Positions 7,969 to 16,195 of a DNA stretch of 21,852 nt are shown one piece after another. Source of the stretch: DATJGR01 sp035494855 (lineage in GTDB: Bacteria > Pseudomonadota > Gammaproteobacteria > Pseudomonadales > Azotimanducaceae). The notes under the pieces are model-generated. The model did no database searches, had not been told where the DNA came from, and was given only the letters and a program-made list of their open reading frames with translations. The stretch covers positions 1 through 21,852 of the forward strand of contig DATJGR010000207.1 in assembly GCA_035494855.1 (NCBI GenBank), in the 5' to 3' direction. A program made the position numbers and the translations under genes. Position 1 is the stretch's first letter, and each line of letters opens with the position of its first letter.

Positions 7969-9393
7969 GTGGCTCAAACCCTGTACGACAAGATCTGGCG
8001 CGATCACCTCGTGACCGAACGCGAGGATGGAACGGGTCTGCTCTACATCGATCGCCATCTGTTGCACGAAGTGACGTCGCCTCAGGCGTTCGACGGGCTC
8101 AAGCTGGCCGGGCGTCGACCGTGGCGCATCGACGCCAACCTGGCAACGCCCGACCACAACGTGCCGACCACCGACCGCGAACTCGGTATCGACGGAATCA
8201 CCGACGAGACGTCGCGAATCCAGGTGGTCACGCTCGACGACAACTGTCGCGACTTCGGCATTCCGCAGTTCGATATCCGCGACGTTCGTCAGGGAATCGT
8301 TCATGTGGTGGGTCCCGAACAAGGCGCGACGTTGCCGGGGATGACGATCGTCTGCGGCGACTCGCACACGTCCACGCACGGCGCGTTCGGGGCGTTGGCG
8401 CAAGGCATAGGCACGTCCGAAGTGGAGCACGTTCTGGCGACCCAATGCCTGGTTCAGCGGAAAACCGGCAACATGGAAATCCGTACGGTCGGTACGTTGG
8501 GGCGTGGCCTCTTCGCCAAGGATCTCGTGCTCGCGATCATCGGACGGATCGGCACTGCAGGCGGCACCGGGCAGACGCTGGAGTTTCGTGGGCCGGCGAT
8601 CGAAGCGCTGACGATGGAAGGCCGGATGACGGTGTGCAATATGGCAATCGAGGGTGGCGCGCGAGCAGGATTGATTGCTGTCGACGATGTGACGTTCGGC
8701 TACCTGAAGGGGCGGCCGTTCGCACCGAAGGACGAGATGTGGGATGCCGCGGTCGACTATTGGCGGACGCTGAACACGGATTCCGATGCTGTGTTCGACC
8801 GATCGGTCACGATCGACGCGGCCGCGCTCGAACCGCAGGTCACCTGGGGAACGTCGCCTGAACTCGTCACAGGGATCTCGGGCCGGGTGCCGGATCCGAA
8901 TTCGTATACGGAGCCGGCCAGGAAGGAGTCGGTCGAGCGCGCCCTGGTCTACATGGGGCTGGAGCCGGGGTGCGCGTTGACCGATGTCGAAGTCGATCGC
9001 GTGTTCATCGGATCCTGTACCAATGCCCGCATCGAAGACTTGCGCGCGGCCGCCACAGTGGTTCGCGGGCGAAAGGTCTCGTCCCGGATCCGGCAGGCGA
9101 TGGTCGTCCCGGGCTCCGGTCTCGTGAAGCGCCAGGCCGAGGAGGAGGGACTCGCGCGCGTGTTCCTCGACGCCGGATTCGAGTGGCGCAGTCCCGGATG
9201 CTCGATGTGTCTCGCGATGAACGCTGATCGGCTCGAACCAGGCGAACGGTGCGCCGCGACTTCGAACCGGAACTTCGAAGGACGCCAGGGCCACGGTGGC
9301 CGCACCCATCTCGTCAGCCCGGCGATGGCCGCGGCCGCAGCGGTGGCCGGTCATTTCACCGACGTGCGAGACCTGCTCGGAGCGACGACATGA
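7969..9393 (+). CDS. leuC: 3-isopropylmalate dehydratase, large subunit
   Basis: LeuC with LeuD isomerises 2-isopropylmalate to 3-isopropylmalate, the second leucine-specific step, using an aconitase-type [4Fe-4S] cluster. At 474 residues the length is normal. The N-terminus (AQTLYDKIWRDHLV) and IDRHLLHEVTSPQAFDGL are typical. The substrate and cluster region includes CGDSHTSTHGAFGALAQGIG. The three cluster cysteines are Cys350 in FIGSCTNARIEDL and Cys411 and Cys414 in SPGCSMCLAMN. The GTG start at 7969 follows GGAAGGCGGG and gives the expected N-terminus. The stop overlaps the leuD start in an ATGA junction. The divergent LysR gene upstream is the likely regulator. Confidence 0.97.
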   Translation: MAQTLYDKIWRDHLVTEREDGTGLLYIDRHLLHEVTSPQAFDGLKLAGRRPWRIDANLATPDHNVPTTDRELGIDGITDETSRIQVVTLDDNCRDFGIPQFDIRDVRQGIVHVVGPEQGATLPGMTIVCGDSHTSTHGAFGALAQGIGTSEVEHVLATQCLVQRKTGNMEIRTVGTLGRGLFAKDLVLAIIGRIGTAGGTGQTLEFRGPAIEALTMEGRMTVCNMAIEGGARAGLIAVDDVTFGYLKGRPFAPKDEMWDAAVDYWRTLNTDSDAVFDRSVTIDAAALEPQVTWGTSPELVTGISGRVPDPNSYTEPARKESVERALVYMGLEPGCALTDVEVDRVFIGSCTNARIEDLRAAATVVRGRKVSSRIRQAMVVPGSGLVKRQAEEEGLARVFLDAGFEWRSPGCSMCLAMNADRLEPGERCAATSNRNFEGRQGHGGRTHLVSPAMAAAAAVAGHFTDVRDLLGATT

Positions 9394-10037
9394 AGCCTTT
9401 TACTACGCTGACCGGTACCGTGGTTCCGCTCGATCGCGCGAACGTCGATACCGACCAGATCATCCCGAAACAGTTTCTGAAATCGATCCGGCGCGTCGGC
9501 TTCGGCGAGAATCTGTTCGATGCATGGCGGTTCCTGGACGAAGGCGCGATGGGCCAGACGCCGAACGAACGTCGCATCAACCGCGAGTTCGTGTTGAACC
9601 AATCACGCTACCAGGGCGCGTCGATTCTGATCGCGCGTGCGAACTTCGGCTGCGGGTCGAGCCGGGAGCACGCGGTATGGGCGCTCGAGGAATATGGGAT
9701 TCGGTGCGTTCTGGCGCCGAGTTTCGCCGACATATTCTTCAATAATTGCTTTAAGAACGGTGTTTTACCTATTGTTTTGGATGAGAAAACAATAGATGAG
9801 ATCTTCCATCAGGTCGCGAGCGCGCCTGGGTACGCTCTGATGGTCGACTTGCCCAACCAGACGATCGTCCATCCCGACGGCTCCCGAACGGGCTTCCACG
9901 TGGAACCTCACCGCAAACATTGTCTCGTCCACGGGCTCGACGATATCGGCCTGACATTGCAAGCCGAACGCGAAATCCGAGCTTTCGAAGTGAAACACCG
10001 GGCGCTGCGGCCATGGTTGTTTAAATCGAACTCTTAG
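9390..10037 (+). CDS. leuD: 3-isopropylmalate dehydratase, small subunit
   Basis: LeuD is the small swivelling subunit that completes the isopropylmalate isomerase active site with LeuC. It has 215 residues, a normal length. The start MKPFTTLTGTVVPLDRANVD is standard, followed by DTDQIIPKQFLKSI. The conserved core NFGCGSSREHAVWAL is present, as are APSFADIFFNN and CFKNGVLPIVL. The ATG at 9390 overlaps the leuC stop by 4 nt. The frame is open further upstream inside leuC, but that stretch is not LeuD-like. Base use is odd in one place: codons from about 9730 to 9800 are AT-rich (AAT, TTT, TTA, ATT, ACA, ATA) in a gene otherwise rich in G and C at third positions. The patch contains a perfect inverted repeat. 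The protein is intact across it. Confidence 0.96.
   Translation: MKPFTTLTGTVVPLDRANVDTDQIIPKQFLKSIRRVGFGENLFDAWRFLDEGAMGQTPNERRINREFVLNQSRYQGASILIARANFGCGSSREHAVWALEEYGIRCVLAPSFADIFFNNCFKNGVLPIVLDEKTIDEIFHQVASAPGYALMVDLPNQTIVHPDGSRTGFHVEPHRKHCLVHGLDDIGLTLQAEREIRAFEVKHRALRPWLFKSNS
9769..9795. repeat. Perfect 10-bp inverted repeat inside leuD
   Basis: CTATTGTTTT (9769-9778) and AAAACAATAG (9786-9795) are exact reverse complements separated by 7 nt (GGATGAG). It lies in the AT-rich patch of leuD. As RNA it would be a mostly A-U stem of low stability with no T tract after it, so a terminator is unlikely. A DNA operator-like dyad or chance are the alternatives. Confidence 0.7.
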
Positions 10038-10059
10038 GAAGAACACGTAAGTTCACGAT

Positions 10060-11154
10060 ATGAAAAAGAAAGTCTTGATCGTGCCTGGCGATGGCATTGG
10101 CCCCGAAGTGATATCTCAGGCTGTGCGGGTCATGGTAGCGGCAGCGCCCGTGGCGGGCCTCGAACTCCAGGTAGACGAAGCGCTGCTCGGCGGCCGTGCC
10201 ATCGACGAAAAAGGCGCGCCGCTGCCCAAGGAGACGCTGGCGGCCGCCAAAACATCCGACGCAGTGCTGCTGGGCGCGGTCGGCGGTCCGCGTTGGGATT
10301 CGCTGCCGATGCAGCAGCGTCCCGAACGCGGTTTGCTGGATTTGCGCGCGGGTCTCGAACTGTTCGCGAATCTGCGACCGGCGCTGTTGTTCGGCCCGCT
10401 GGCGGACGCATCGTCGCTGAAGCGTGAACTGGTTGAGGATCTCGACGTCCTCATCGTTCGCGAACTCACCGGCGGCATCTACTTCGGCGAGCCGCGCGGC
10501 ATCGAATTGGTCGATAACCTGCGGCGCGGGTTCAACACCGATGTCTACGACGAAACGGAGATCGCCCGCATCGGTCGCGTCGCATTCGACCTGGCGCGCA
10601 AGCGCAGTCGGCGCGTGTGTTCGGTGGACAAGGCGAACGTGCTCGAAGTCACACAGCTGTGGCGGGAAGTGATGATAGAGGTTGCCGTCGACTATCCCGA
10701 CGTCGAACTGAGCCACATGTATGTAGACAACGCCGGTATGCAGCTCGTCCGCCGGCCCAAGCAGTTCGACGTGATCGTCACCGGCAACATGTTCGGCGAC
10801 ATACTTTCCGATGTGGCGGCAATGCTCACCGGTTCGCTCGGCATGCTGCCTTCTGCCTCGCTGGGTTCCGACGGACGCGGACTCTACGAGCCGGTGCACG
10901 GATCTGCGCCGGACATCGTCGGCCGCGGCATTGCCAATCCGTTAGCGACGATCCTCTCGGTTGGAATGATGTTCCGATATACCTTCGGCGCCATCGAAGT
11001 GGCCGCGCGGATCGATCGCGCCGTGCAGCGTGTGCTCGAGCGCGGCTTGCGTACGCCGGACATCCTGCCGGAGGAAGCGGCCGGTTTGCAGCGCGTGGGT
11101 ACGGAAGAGATGGGACAAGCGGTTATGGATGCGTTCGCACAGGGAGACAGATGA
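10060..11154 (+). CDS. leuB: 3-isopropylmalate dehydrogenase
   Basis: LeuB oxidises and decarboxylates 3-isopropylmalate to 2-oxoisocaproate with NAD+, the third leucine-specific step. It has 364 residues, the family's usual length. It begins KKKVLIVPGDGIGPEV and carries LLGAVGGPRWDSLP and the substrate-binding RPERGLLDLRAGLELFANLR. ELTGGIYFGEPRG, DKANVLEVTQLWREV, the metal-binding GNMFGDILSD and the NAD-binding YEPVHGSAPDIVGRGIANP all follow in the expected order. The ATG at 10060 is 22 nt after leuD. The nearest purine-rich motif, AGGAAGA, is rather far upstream, so the ribosome-binding site is weak. The end overlaps asd. Confidence 0.97.
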   Translation: MKKKVLIVPGDGIGPEVISQAVRVMVAAAPVAGLELQVDEALLGGRAIDEKGAPLPKETLAAAKTSDAVLLGAVGGPRWDSLPMQQRPERGLLDLRAGLELFANLRPALLFGPLADASSLKRELVEDLDVLIVRELTGGIYFGEPRGIELVDNLRRGFNTDVYDETEIARIGRVAFDLARKRSRRVCSVDKANVLEVTQLWREVMIEVAVDYPDVELSHMYVDNAGMQLVRRPKQFDVIVTGNMFGDILSDVAAMLTGSLGMLPSASLGSDGRGLYEPVHGSAPDIVGRGIANPLATILSVGMMFRYTFGAIEVAARIDRAVQRVLERGLRTPDILPEEAAGLQRVGTEEMGQAVMDAFAQGDR

Positions 11155-12173
11155 TGCGGCAGGTCAATGTAGCCGTGGTCGGCGCGACCGGTGCGGTCGG
11201 CGAGGCGATGATCGAAATTCTGGAAGAGCGCAACTTCCCGGTGAGGGAGTTGTACCTGCTCGCGAGCGAGCGCTCGGAAGGCAAGGTAATCAGATTCGGA
11301 GGTCGTTCCATTCGAGTGAAGCGGCTGGACCAGTTCGACTTCGCCGGCGTCGATATCGGACTGTTCTCGGCCGGGGGCGCGATCTCGGCCGACTTTGCGC
11401 CGAAGGCGGCTGAAGCGGGCTGCGTCGTCATCGACAATACGTCTCAGTTCCGCTACGACGACGCCATTCCGCTGGTGGTGCCGGAAGTGAATCCGCACGC
11501 GATCGTGAAGCGCCATCCCGGCGGAATCATCGCAAATCCCAACTGCTCGACGATCCAGATGGTCGTCGCGTTGAAGCCGATATTCGATGCGGTCGGCATT
11601 GAGCGCATCAACGTTGCGACGTATCAATCGGTGTCGGGCGCGGGAGCGAAAGGCATTCGAGAACTCGCGGGTCAAACCGCGGATCTGTTGAACGCGAAGC
11701 CGATCGAGCCGAAAGCGTTTTCACGCCAGATCGCGTTCAACGTCATTCCGCACATCGACGTCTTCCAGGACAACGGTTACACCAAGGAAGAAATGAAGAT
11801 GGTCTGGGAGACGCGCAAGATTCTCGAAGCGCCAGACATTCTCGTGAATCCTACGTGCGTTCGTGTGCCGGTTTTCTATGGCCATTCGGAAGCCGTGCAC
11901 ATCGAGACGCGCGATAAGCTGAGTGCCGCCGATGCCCGCAAGCTGCTGGCGAACGCGCCGGGCGTTCAAGTACTCGACGAACGCAAGAACGGTGGCTACC
12001 CGACAGCGGTTGTCGATGCCGCGGGAAAGGATCCGGTGTGGGTCGGACGCATACGCGAAGACATCTCACATCCGCGCGGACTCGATCTCTGGATCGTTTC
12101 CGACAATGTCCGTAAAGGGGCGGCCCTGAACAGTGTACAAATCGCGGAGCTTTTGCTAAAAGAACAGCAATAA
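11151..12173 (+). CDS. asd: Aspartate-semialdehyde dehydrogenase
   Basis: Asd reduces aspartyl phosphate to aspartate semialdehyde with NADPH, the branch point to lysine/diaminopimelate, threonine and methionine. The protein has 340 residues. The N-terminal NADP-binding fold is NVAVVGATGAVGEAM. The nucleophile is Cys132 in NPNCSTIQMVVALKPI, and the catalytic histidine is His245 in VPVFYGHSEAVHIET. The substrate segment SVSGAGAKGIRELAGQT lies between them. NPNCSTIQ places it in the family shared by Gram-positive bacteria and many proteobacteria, not the longer E. coli type. The start is ATG 11151 (MMRQVNVAVV), overlapping the leuB stop by 4 nt. The second ATG at 11154 is an alternative. The sequence upstream in the same frame belongs to leuB and is not part of the protein. 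Confidence 0.95.
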   Translation: MMRQVNVAVVGATGAVGEAMIEILEERNFPVRELYLLASERSEGKVIRFGGRSIRVKRLDQFDFAGVDIGLFSAGGAISADFAPKAAEAGCVVIDNTSQFRYDDAIPLVVPEVNPHAIVKRHPGGIIANPNCSTIQMVVALKPIFDAVGIERINVATYQSVSGAGAKGIRELAGQTADLLNAKPIEPKAFSRQIAFNVIPHIDVFQDNGYTKEEMKMVWETRKILEAPDILVNPTCVRVPVFYGHSEAVHIETRDKLSAADARKLLANAPGVQVLDERKNGGYPTAVVDAAGKDPVWVGRIREDISHPRGLDLWIVSDNVRKGAALNSVQIAELLLKEQQ

Positions 12174-12231
12174 GTGTTACTTACTGCACTCTTTGAACGC
12201 CTCTTCTAAGTTATGTTTGTTCGGCATCGCG

Positions 12232-12251
12232 TCGGCGCCTTCGGGCGCCGA
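12232..12251 (+). other. UUCG-capped hairpin in the fimV leader
   Basis: TCGGCGCC (12232-12239) and GGCGCCGA (12244-12251) pair perfectly over 8 bp around the loop TTCG. In RNA this is a C(UUCG)G tetraloop, which is exceptionally stable. No T tract follows, so standard termination is not expected. It sits 126 nt before the fimV start, in the 204-bp gap after asd, where I find no clear promoter. It may be a leader structure or the 3' end of the leu-asd transcript. Confidence 0.5.
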
Positions 12252-12377
12252 ATCGCTATGCAAGGTGATGTCACAGGTATCGGGTTTGGCGCGGCCTGTG
12301 TACGTTCCGGCGTTCGTCATCAATGGACGGGATCGAACCTCGGATCGGCGCGGCTCGATAAATCGAAGGACACGACT

Positions 12378-14708
12378 ATGGCTCGCAGGTTGGCACTTGG
12401 TTACGCCCTGATTGCGACCGTCTGGTGCGCTCAGGCCTTTGCGCTGGGGCTGGGTGACATCACGATTCACTCGGCGCTGAACCAGAAACTCGACGCAGAA
12501 ATCGAGTTGCTCGAGACCCGCGGCATGACCGAGTCGGAGATCGTCGCGCAACTCGCGTCATCGGACGATTTCAAGCGCGTTGGCATCGAGCGTTTCTTCT
12601 TTCTGACCAGCTTGCAGTTCCATGTGGAAATGCGTGACCAAGGTCGCGCCGTACTGCGTGTCAGCAGTGCGCAGCCGATGACCGAGCCTTATCTGAATTT
12701 CCTCGTTCAGGTCATCTGGCCAAACGGCCGGCTGCTGAAGGAGTACACGGTTCTGCTCGATCCACCCACTTATAAGGAGCAGCCCGCGCCGGCCGTCGCC
12801 AGTCCGGGTCGCAGCGACAAAGGCGGAGGACCCGCCGGTCGCGTCGAACGGACACCGACGAGACCCGATTCACAGGTTTCCCTCAGTAGTGCACCCCGTT
12901 CGACCCAGCCCGCGACCCGACCTCAACTTCCCTCAGATCGACTCAGCGGCGACAGCTATGGCGTCACCGATCGAGACGACACGTTGTGGAAGATTGCGCA
13001 GCGCACGCGTCCGTCCGAAAACGTGACGGTGCAGCAGAGCATGCTGGCCATCACGCGGATGAATCCGGAAGCGTTCATCGGCGGCAACATCAACCTGCTG
13101 AAAGCGGGCTATACGTTGCGTCTTCCGAAGGAAGCTGACATTCAGGCAATCTCGAACGCAGAAGCGTTGAGTGAGGTCGCGTCTCAGAATCAGGCATGGC
13201 AGGCGTATCGACGGGGTGAAGGTCTCGCGAGCGTGGCCCCAACCTCGACTCCTCCGACAGACGCGAACCAGGCACTTGCAGGTCAGGTCGACGCTACCGC
13301 GAAGAAGTCCGTGGCCGTGGCACCGCAGGGACCCGATGGCGAGCTGCGCATCGTCGCGGGCGACGCATCGGACCATGGGTCGGGCGGCGGCAACGCCGAT
13401 ACGGCCGCGCTCGAAGGCCAACTCGCCGCTGCCAAGGAAGAAGCGGATCGCCTCGCCCTGGAACGCGACGATGCCGTCGCGCGCCTCGACAAAGCAACGT
13501 CGCAGGCGGAACAGACTCAGCGGCAGATCGAAGTGCGCGATCAGCAGATTGCGCAGATGCAGGAACAGTTGAAGGCGGCGAAGAGTGCGGCCGCCGCGGC
13601 ACCGGCGCCTGCGAAGAAACAGGAAGGCGGTGGCGGAATCGCGGCGCTTCTGGCATCGCCGTTCGTGTTGGCCGGCGCTGCGATCGTGCTGGTGCTGATC
13701 GTCGTCGCAGGAATGATGCGTGCGCGGAGCCGGCGTCGCGACCACGAGGAAATGACTGCGTTCGAGGAGGTCGAGCCTGCACGGTCCACCGCCTCGCGAA
13801 TGCACCCTCGCCTCGACGAGATGGACGATCAAGATATCGAACCCGAAGCACCCGCGCTGCGACAGGAAGAAGAACACGAAACGGCGCCGCACCACGAAGG
13901 CGCGCAAACGAGCGACGTGATCGGGGAGGCAGACATCTACATCGCGTACGGCCGCTACCCGCAGGCCGTCAGCCTGTTGCTCGGCGCGCTCGACGACGAC
14001 CCCAACCGCTCCGACGTTCGCGTCAAGCTGCTCGAGGTATACGCCGAAACCAAGGACGAGTCGGGCTTCGAGACGCATATGAGCGAGCTGCTGACGCGTT
14101 GCGACGACAACGAGCTGCTGCTCGAGGCGCGCGAACTGGAGGCGAAACTGCGTGAAAATGCTCCGGCGGCGGCCGTTGCCGCAACGGAAGACGACGCGGT
14201 TGCGGGCAACCTCGATGACTTCCAGCTCGACCTCGACGCAGACGAAGCGGACGAGGACGACGGGGCTCCGACGACGCGAACGAACGTGTCCAGCGAGCGC
14301 GTGGAGCGCGCATCGGATGATCTGGGCGGAGACCTCGGGATCGACTTCAAGGCAGACGACGAACCGACGATGCTGCGCACGCACACGTCTTCTGCGCGCG
14401 TGAAGCAGGAACTCGGCGACGTTGCCGTGGCGGCAGACGAAGGTGACGACTTCGATCTCGAAGATCTGGAGTTCGAACCTGCTGCGCGCAACGACGCGAA
14501 GCTGCGAGCGGGCAGCGGCGAAGAAACGGACGACGCGTTCGAATTCCTGAACGAGGAGGACGCGGCCACCACCAAGCTCGATCTCGCGAGGGCCTACATC
14601 GACATGGGCGATGAAGACGGCGCGCGCGAAATCCTGACGGAGGTGCTGCAGGAAGGCAGCAGCGAACAACAGCAGACGGCGAACGAACTTCTGGCCAAGC
14701 TCGGCTAG
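12378..14708 (+). CDS. fimV: FimV-family pilus assembly/polarity protein
   Basis: FimV is an inner-membrane protein of Pseudomonas and relatives that binds peptidoglycan, supports type IV pilus and type II secretion assembly and organises the cell pole. It has 776 residues. A signal peptide (1-22, ending CAQAFA) leads into LGLGDITIHSALNQKLDAEI and the FimV N-terminal domain, ending near YTVLLDPP at about 129. A LysM domain follows (about 194-250, GVTDRDDTLWKIA to AGYTLRLP). Next come a coiled coil (about 344-402), a transmembrane helix (about 424-447), a very acidic cytoplasmic region with TPR-like sequence near 515-570, and the C-terminal FimV/TPR motif (LDLARAYIDMGDEDGAREIL, about 732-751). 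The start at 12378 is set by the signal peptide and by GAAGGA seven nt upstream. The open frame back to 12213 is rejected. It follows asd and precedes truA, as in Pseudomonas. Confidence 0.95.
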   Translation: MARRLALGYALIATVWCAQAFALGLGDITIHSALNQKLDAEIELLETRGMTESEIVAQLASSDDFKRVGIERFFFLTSLQFHVEMRDQGRAVLRVSSAQPMTEPYLNFLVQVIWPNGRLLKEYTVLLDPPTYKEQPAPAVASPGRSDKGGGPAGRVERTPTRPDSQVSLSSAPRSTQPATRPQLPSDRLSGDSYGVTDRDDTLWKIAQRTRPSENVTVQQSMLAITRMNPEAFIGGNINLLKAGYTLRLPKEADIQAISNAEALSEVASQNQAWQAYRRGEGLASVAPTSTPPTDANQALAGQVDATAKKSVAVAPQGPDGELRIVAGDASDHGSGGGNADTAALEGQLAAAKEEADRLALERDDAVARLDKATSQAEQTQRQIEVRDQQIAQMQEQLKAAKSAAAAAPAPAKKQEGGGGIAALLASPFVLAGAAIVLVLIVVAGMMRARSRRRDHEEMTAFEEVEPARSTASRMHPRLDEMDDQDIEPEAPALRQEEEHETAPHHEGAQTSDVIGEADIYIAYGRYPQAVSLLLGALDDDPNRSDVRVKLLEVYAETKDESGFETHMSELLTRCDDNELLLEARELEAKLRENAPAAAVAATEDDAVAGNLDDFQLDLDADEADEDDGAPTTRTNVSSERVERASDDLGGDLGIDFKADDEPTMLRTHTSSARVKQELGDVAVAADEGDDFDLEDLEFEPAARNDAKLRAGSGEETDDAFEFLNEEDAATTKLDLARAYIDMGDEDGAREILTEVLQEGSSEQQQTANELLAKLG

Positions 14709-14740
14709 CCGTATCGATTCGCTGCGCGTAGCGGCCGGTC

Positions 14741-15538
14741 GTGCATCACATCGCGTTAGGCGTCGAATACGACGGCCACGCCTTTCATGGGTGGCAGCGT
14801 CAACCGGGTCAGCGCTCGGTTCAGCAGACGCTCGAGGAGGCGTTGTCGAAGATCGCCGACCAACCCGTGAAGGTGACGGCGGCAGGTCGCACCGACGCCG
14901 GGGTGCACGCGACGCAACAGGTAGCCGCCTTCACTACACCGGCGAAACGCCCCGATAGCGCTTGGATTCGCGGCACGAACAGCTTACTGCCCGACGAATT
15001 GAGTGTGCGCTGGGCGGTGCCGGTGCCGGCCGATTTTCACGCACGCTACAGCGCAACCGGCCGGCGTTACCAGTACGTCTTCCTCGAGGCCGAGCGTGTA
15101 CCGTCGATCGGCAGACACTATGTCACGTGGTCGATCGCACGCCTCGATGACTCGGCAATGCACGCTGCCGCGCAGCAGTTGATCGGTGAGCACGACTTCA
15201 CCTCCTTCCGCAGCGCCTCGTGTCAGGCCAAATCGCCGTTTCGATGCGTATTCGCCGTCGCGGTGCGGCGCTTCGCCGACTTCGTGGTTCTCGACATCAC
15301 TGCCAATGCGTTCCTGCAGCACATGGTGCGCAACATTGCCGGTGCGCTGCTGCAGGTGGGCCGCGGTGAGCGCGCGGTGGGTTGGGTCGGAGAGGTGCTG
15401 ACAGCGCGGAACAGGAACCTGGTCGGTGCAACTGCTCCGCCGACAGGTCTCTATCTCGTCGACGTCCGATATGGGGCCTTCGAACTGCCGCGAGGCGAAC
15501 CGCCGCTGATCCTCCGAGCCTTGGGCGACGTCTGGTAG
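14741..15538 (+). CDS. truA: tRNA pseudouridine(38-40) synthase
   Basis: TruA isomerises uridines 38-40 in the anticodon arm of tRNAs to pseudouridine. The 265-residue protein is of family length. It begins HHIALGVEYDGHAFHGWQRQ, typical of TruA. The catalytic aspartate is Asp52 in AAGRTDAGVHATQQVA. RRYQYVFLE, HDFTSFRS and NAFLQHMVRNIAGALLQVG are further TruA signatures. The GTG at 14741 begins the conserved N-terminus directly, and no better ATG exists nearby. It lies 32 nt after fimV and 27 nt before trpF, probably in one transcript. Confidence 0.96.
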   Translation: MHHIALGVEYDGHAFHGWQRQPGQRSVQQTLEEALSKIADQPVKVTAAGRTDAGVHATQQVAAFTTPAKRPDSAWIRGTNSLLPDELSVRWAVPVPADFHARYSATGRRYQYVFLEAERVPSIGRHYVTWSIARLDDSAMHAAAQQLIGEHDFTSFRSASCQAKSPFRCVFAVAVRRFADFVVLDITANAFLQHMVRNIAGALLQVGRGERAVGWVGEVLTARNRNLVGATAPPTGLYLVDVRYGAFELPRGEPPLILRALGDVW

Positions 15539-15541
15539 ACT
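15533..15541 (+). promoter_or_regulatory. Possible extended -10 promoter element before trpF
   Basis: TGGTAGACT at the truA stop matches the extended -10 form (TG, one base, then TAGACT, four of six bases of the sigma-70 -10 box). Transcription would start near 15548, some 18 nt before trpF. There is no convincing -35 box at the right distance, so this is a weak candidate. The same bases form a short palindrome (GGTAGACTACC) before five T residues, which is too small to be a good terminator. Confidence 0.25.
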
Positions 15542-15565
15542 ACCGCGCTTTTTCCAGGCCTTGCG

Positions 15566-16195
15566 ATGCGCGTTAGAGCGAAAATCTGCGGCATTACGCG
15601 TTTGGCGGACGCCCAGGCTGCCATCGCGGCCGGATGCGATGCGCTCGGTTTCAACTTCCATGAGTCGAGTCCTCGCTACATATCACCCGCGAAAGCCAGA
15701 GCGATCATCGAGGTGGTACCGCCGTTCGTGTCGTGTGTCGGCTTGTTCGTCGACGCAACCTCGGACGAAGTGCGACGCAGCGCCGAAGCCGCGGGCGTTG
15801 GTCTGCTGCAGTTTCACGGCGACGAAACCGACGCGGATTGCGCAGGCGTCGGGTATCCCTTCATCAAGGTCATACGCGTAACAGGACCGATAGACGCAAC
15901 CGCTTTGGCGCGACGTTACCCGCGTGCGACGGCGTTGCTGTTCGACTCCGGCACCGCGACAAAACCGGGCGGAACCGGCATGACGTTCGACTGGTCGTGG
16001 TGGCCCGGCGCCAGTTCGATGCCGCTGATCCTCGCAGGTGGGCTGACACCTGACAATGTCGCAGAGGGGATTCGGAGGACGCGTCCGTACGCGGTGGACG
16101 TCAGCAGCGGGGTGGAGAGTTCGACGAAGGGGGAGAAGGACGTGCAGAAGCTCCAGCAATTCATGACCGAGGTGCAGCGTGCGCGAGGGAACTAA
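15566..16195 (+). CDS. trpF: Phosphoribosylanthranilate isomerase
   Basis: TrpF performs the Amadori rearrangement of phosphoribosylanthranilate in tryptophan synthesis. It is a single (beta/alpha)8 barrel of 209 residues, of normal length. The catalytic pair is visible: Cys8 in AKICGIT and Asp127 in LLFDSG. LGFNFHESSPRYISP and LLQFHGDE are typical. Phosphate binding is represented by LAGGLTPDNV and VDVSSGVESSTKGEKD. The ATG at 15566 gives the standard N-terminus. The gene overlaps trpB by 17 nt and heads a trpFBA cluster. The trpE/G/D/C genes are not in this window. Confidence 0.96.
   Translation: MRVRAKICGITRLADAQAAIAAGCDALGFNFHESSPRYISPAKARAIIEVVPPFVSCVGLFVDATSDEVRRSAEAAGVGLLQFHGDETDADCAGVGYPFIKVIRVTGPIDATALARRYPRATALLFDSGTATKPGGTGMTFDWSWWPGASSMPLILAGGLTPDNVAEGIRRTRPYAVDVSSGVESSTKGEKDVQKLQQFMTEVQRARGN

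Noticed and set aside
7933..9354. 473-codon minus-strand open frame opposite leuC
   Set aside because: It mirrors the leuC reading frame, has an Arg/His-rich composition and no family motif, while leuC is complete.
12177..12320. Short minus-strand ORF (47 codons from ATG at 12320) in the asd-fimV gap, ending NLEEAFKECSK
   Set aside because: Its middle is encoded by the GC-rich hairpin, I see no ribosome-binding site before the ATG, and no family is recognisable. Conservation in relatives would be needed to revive it.
12213..12377. 55-codon N-terminal extension of fimV
   Set aside because: It would bury the signal peptide that starts at 12378, lacks family similarity, and the ATG at 12378 has a good ribosome-binding site.
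12933..14669. 578-codon open frame on the minus strand opposite fimV
   Set aside because: It is the antisense shadow of a GC-rich gene, very rich in Arg and His with no recognisable domain, and fimV on the + strand has all its family domains.
15536..15555. Intrinsic terminator at the end of truA (GGTAGACTACC followed by TTTTT)
   Set aside because: Allowing a real loop leaves a stem of only four pairs, separated from the T run by GCGC. trpF begins 10 nt later.
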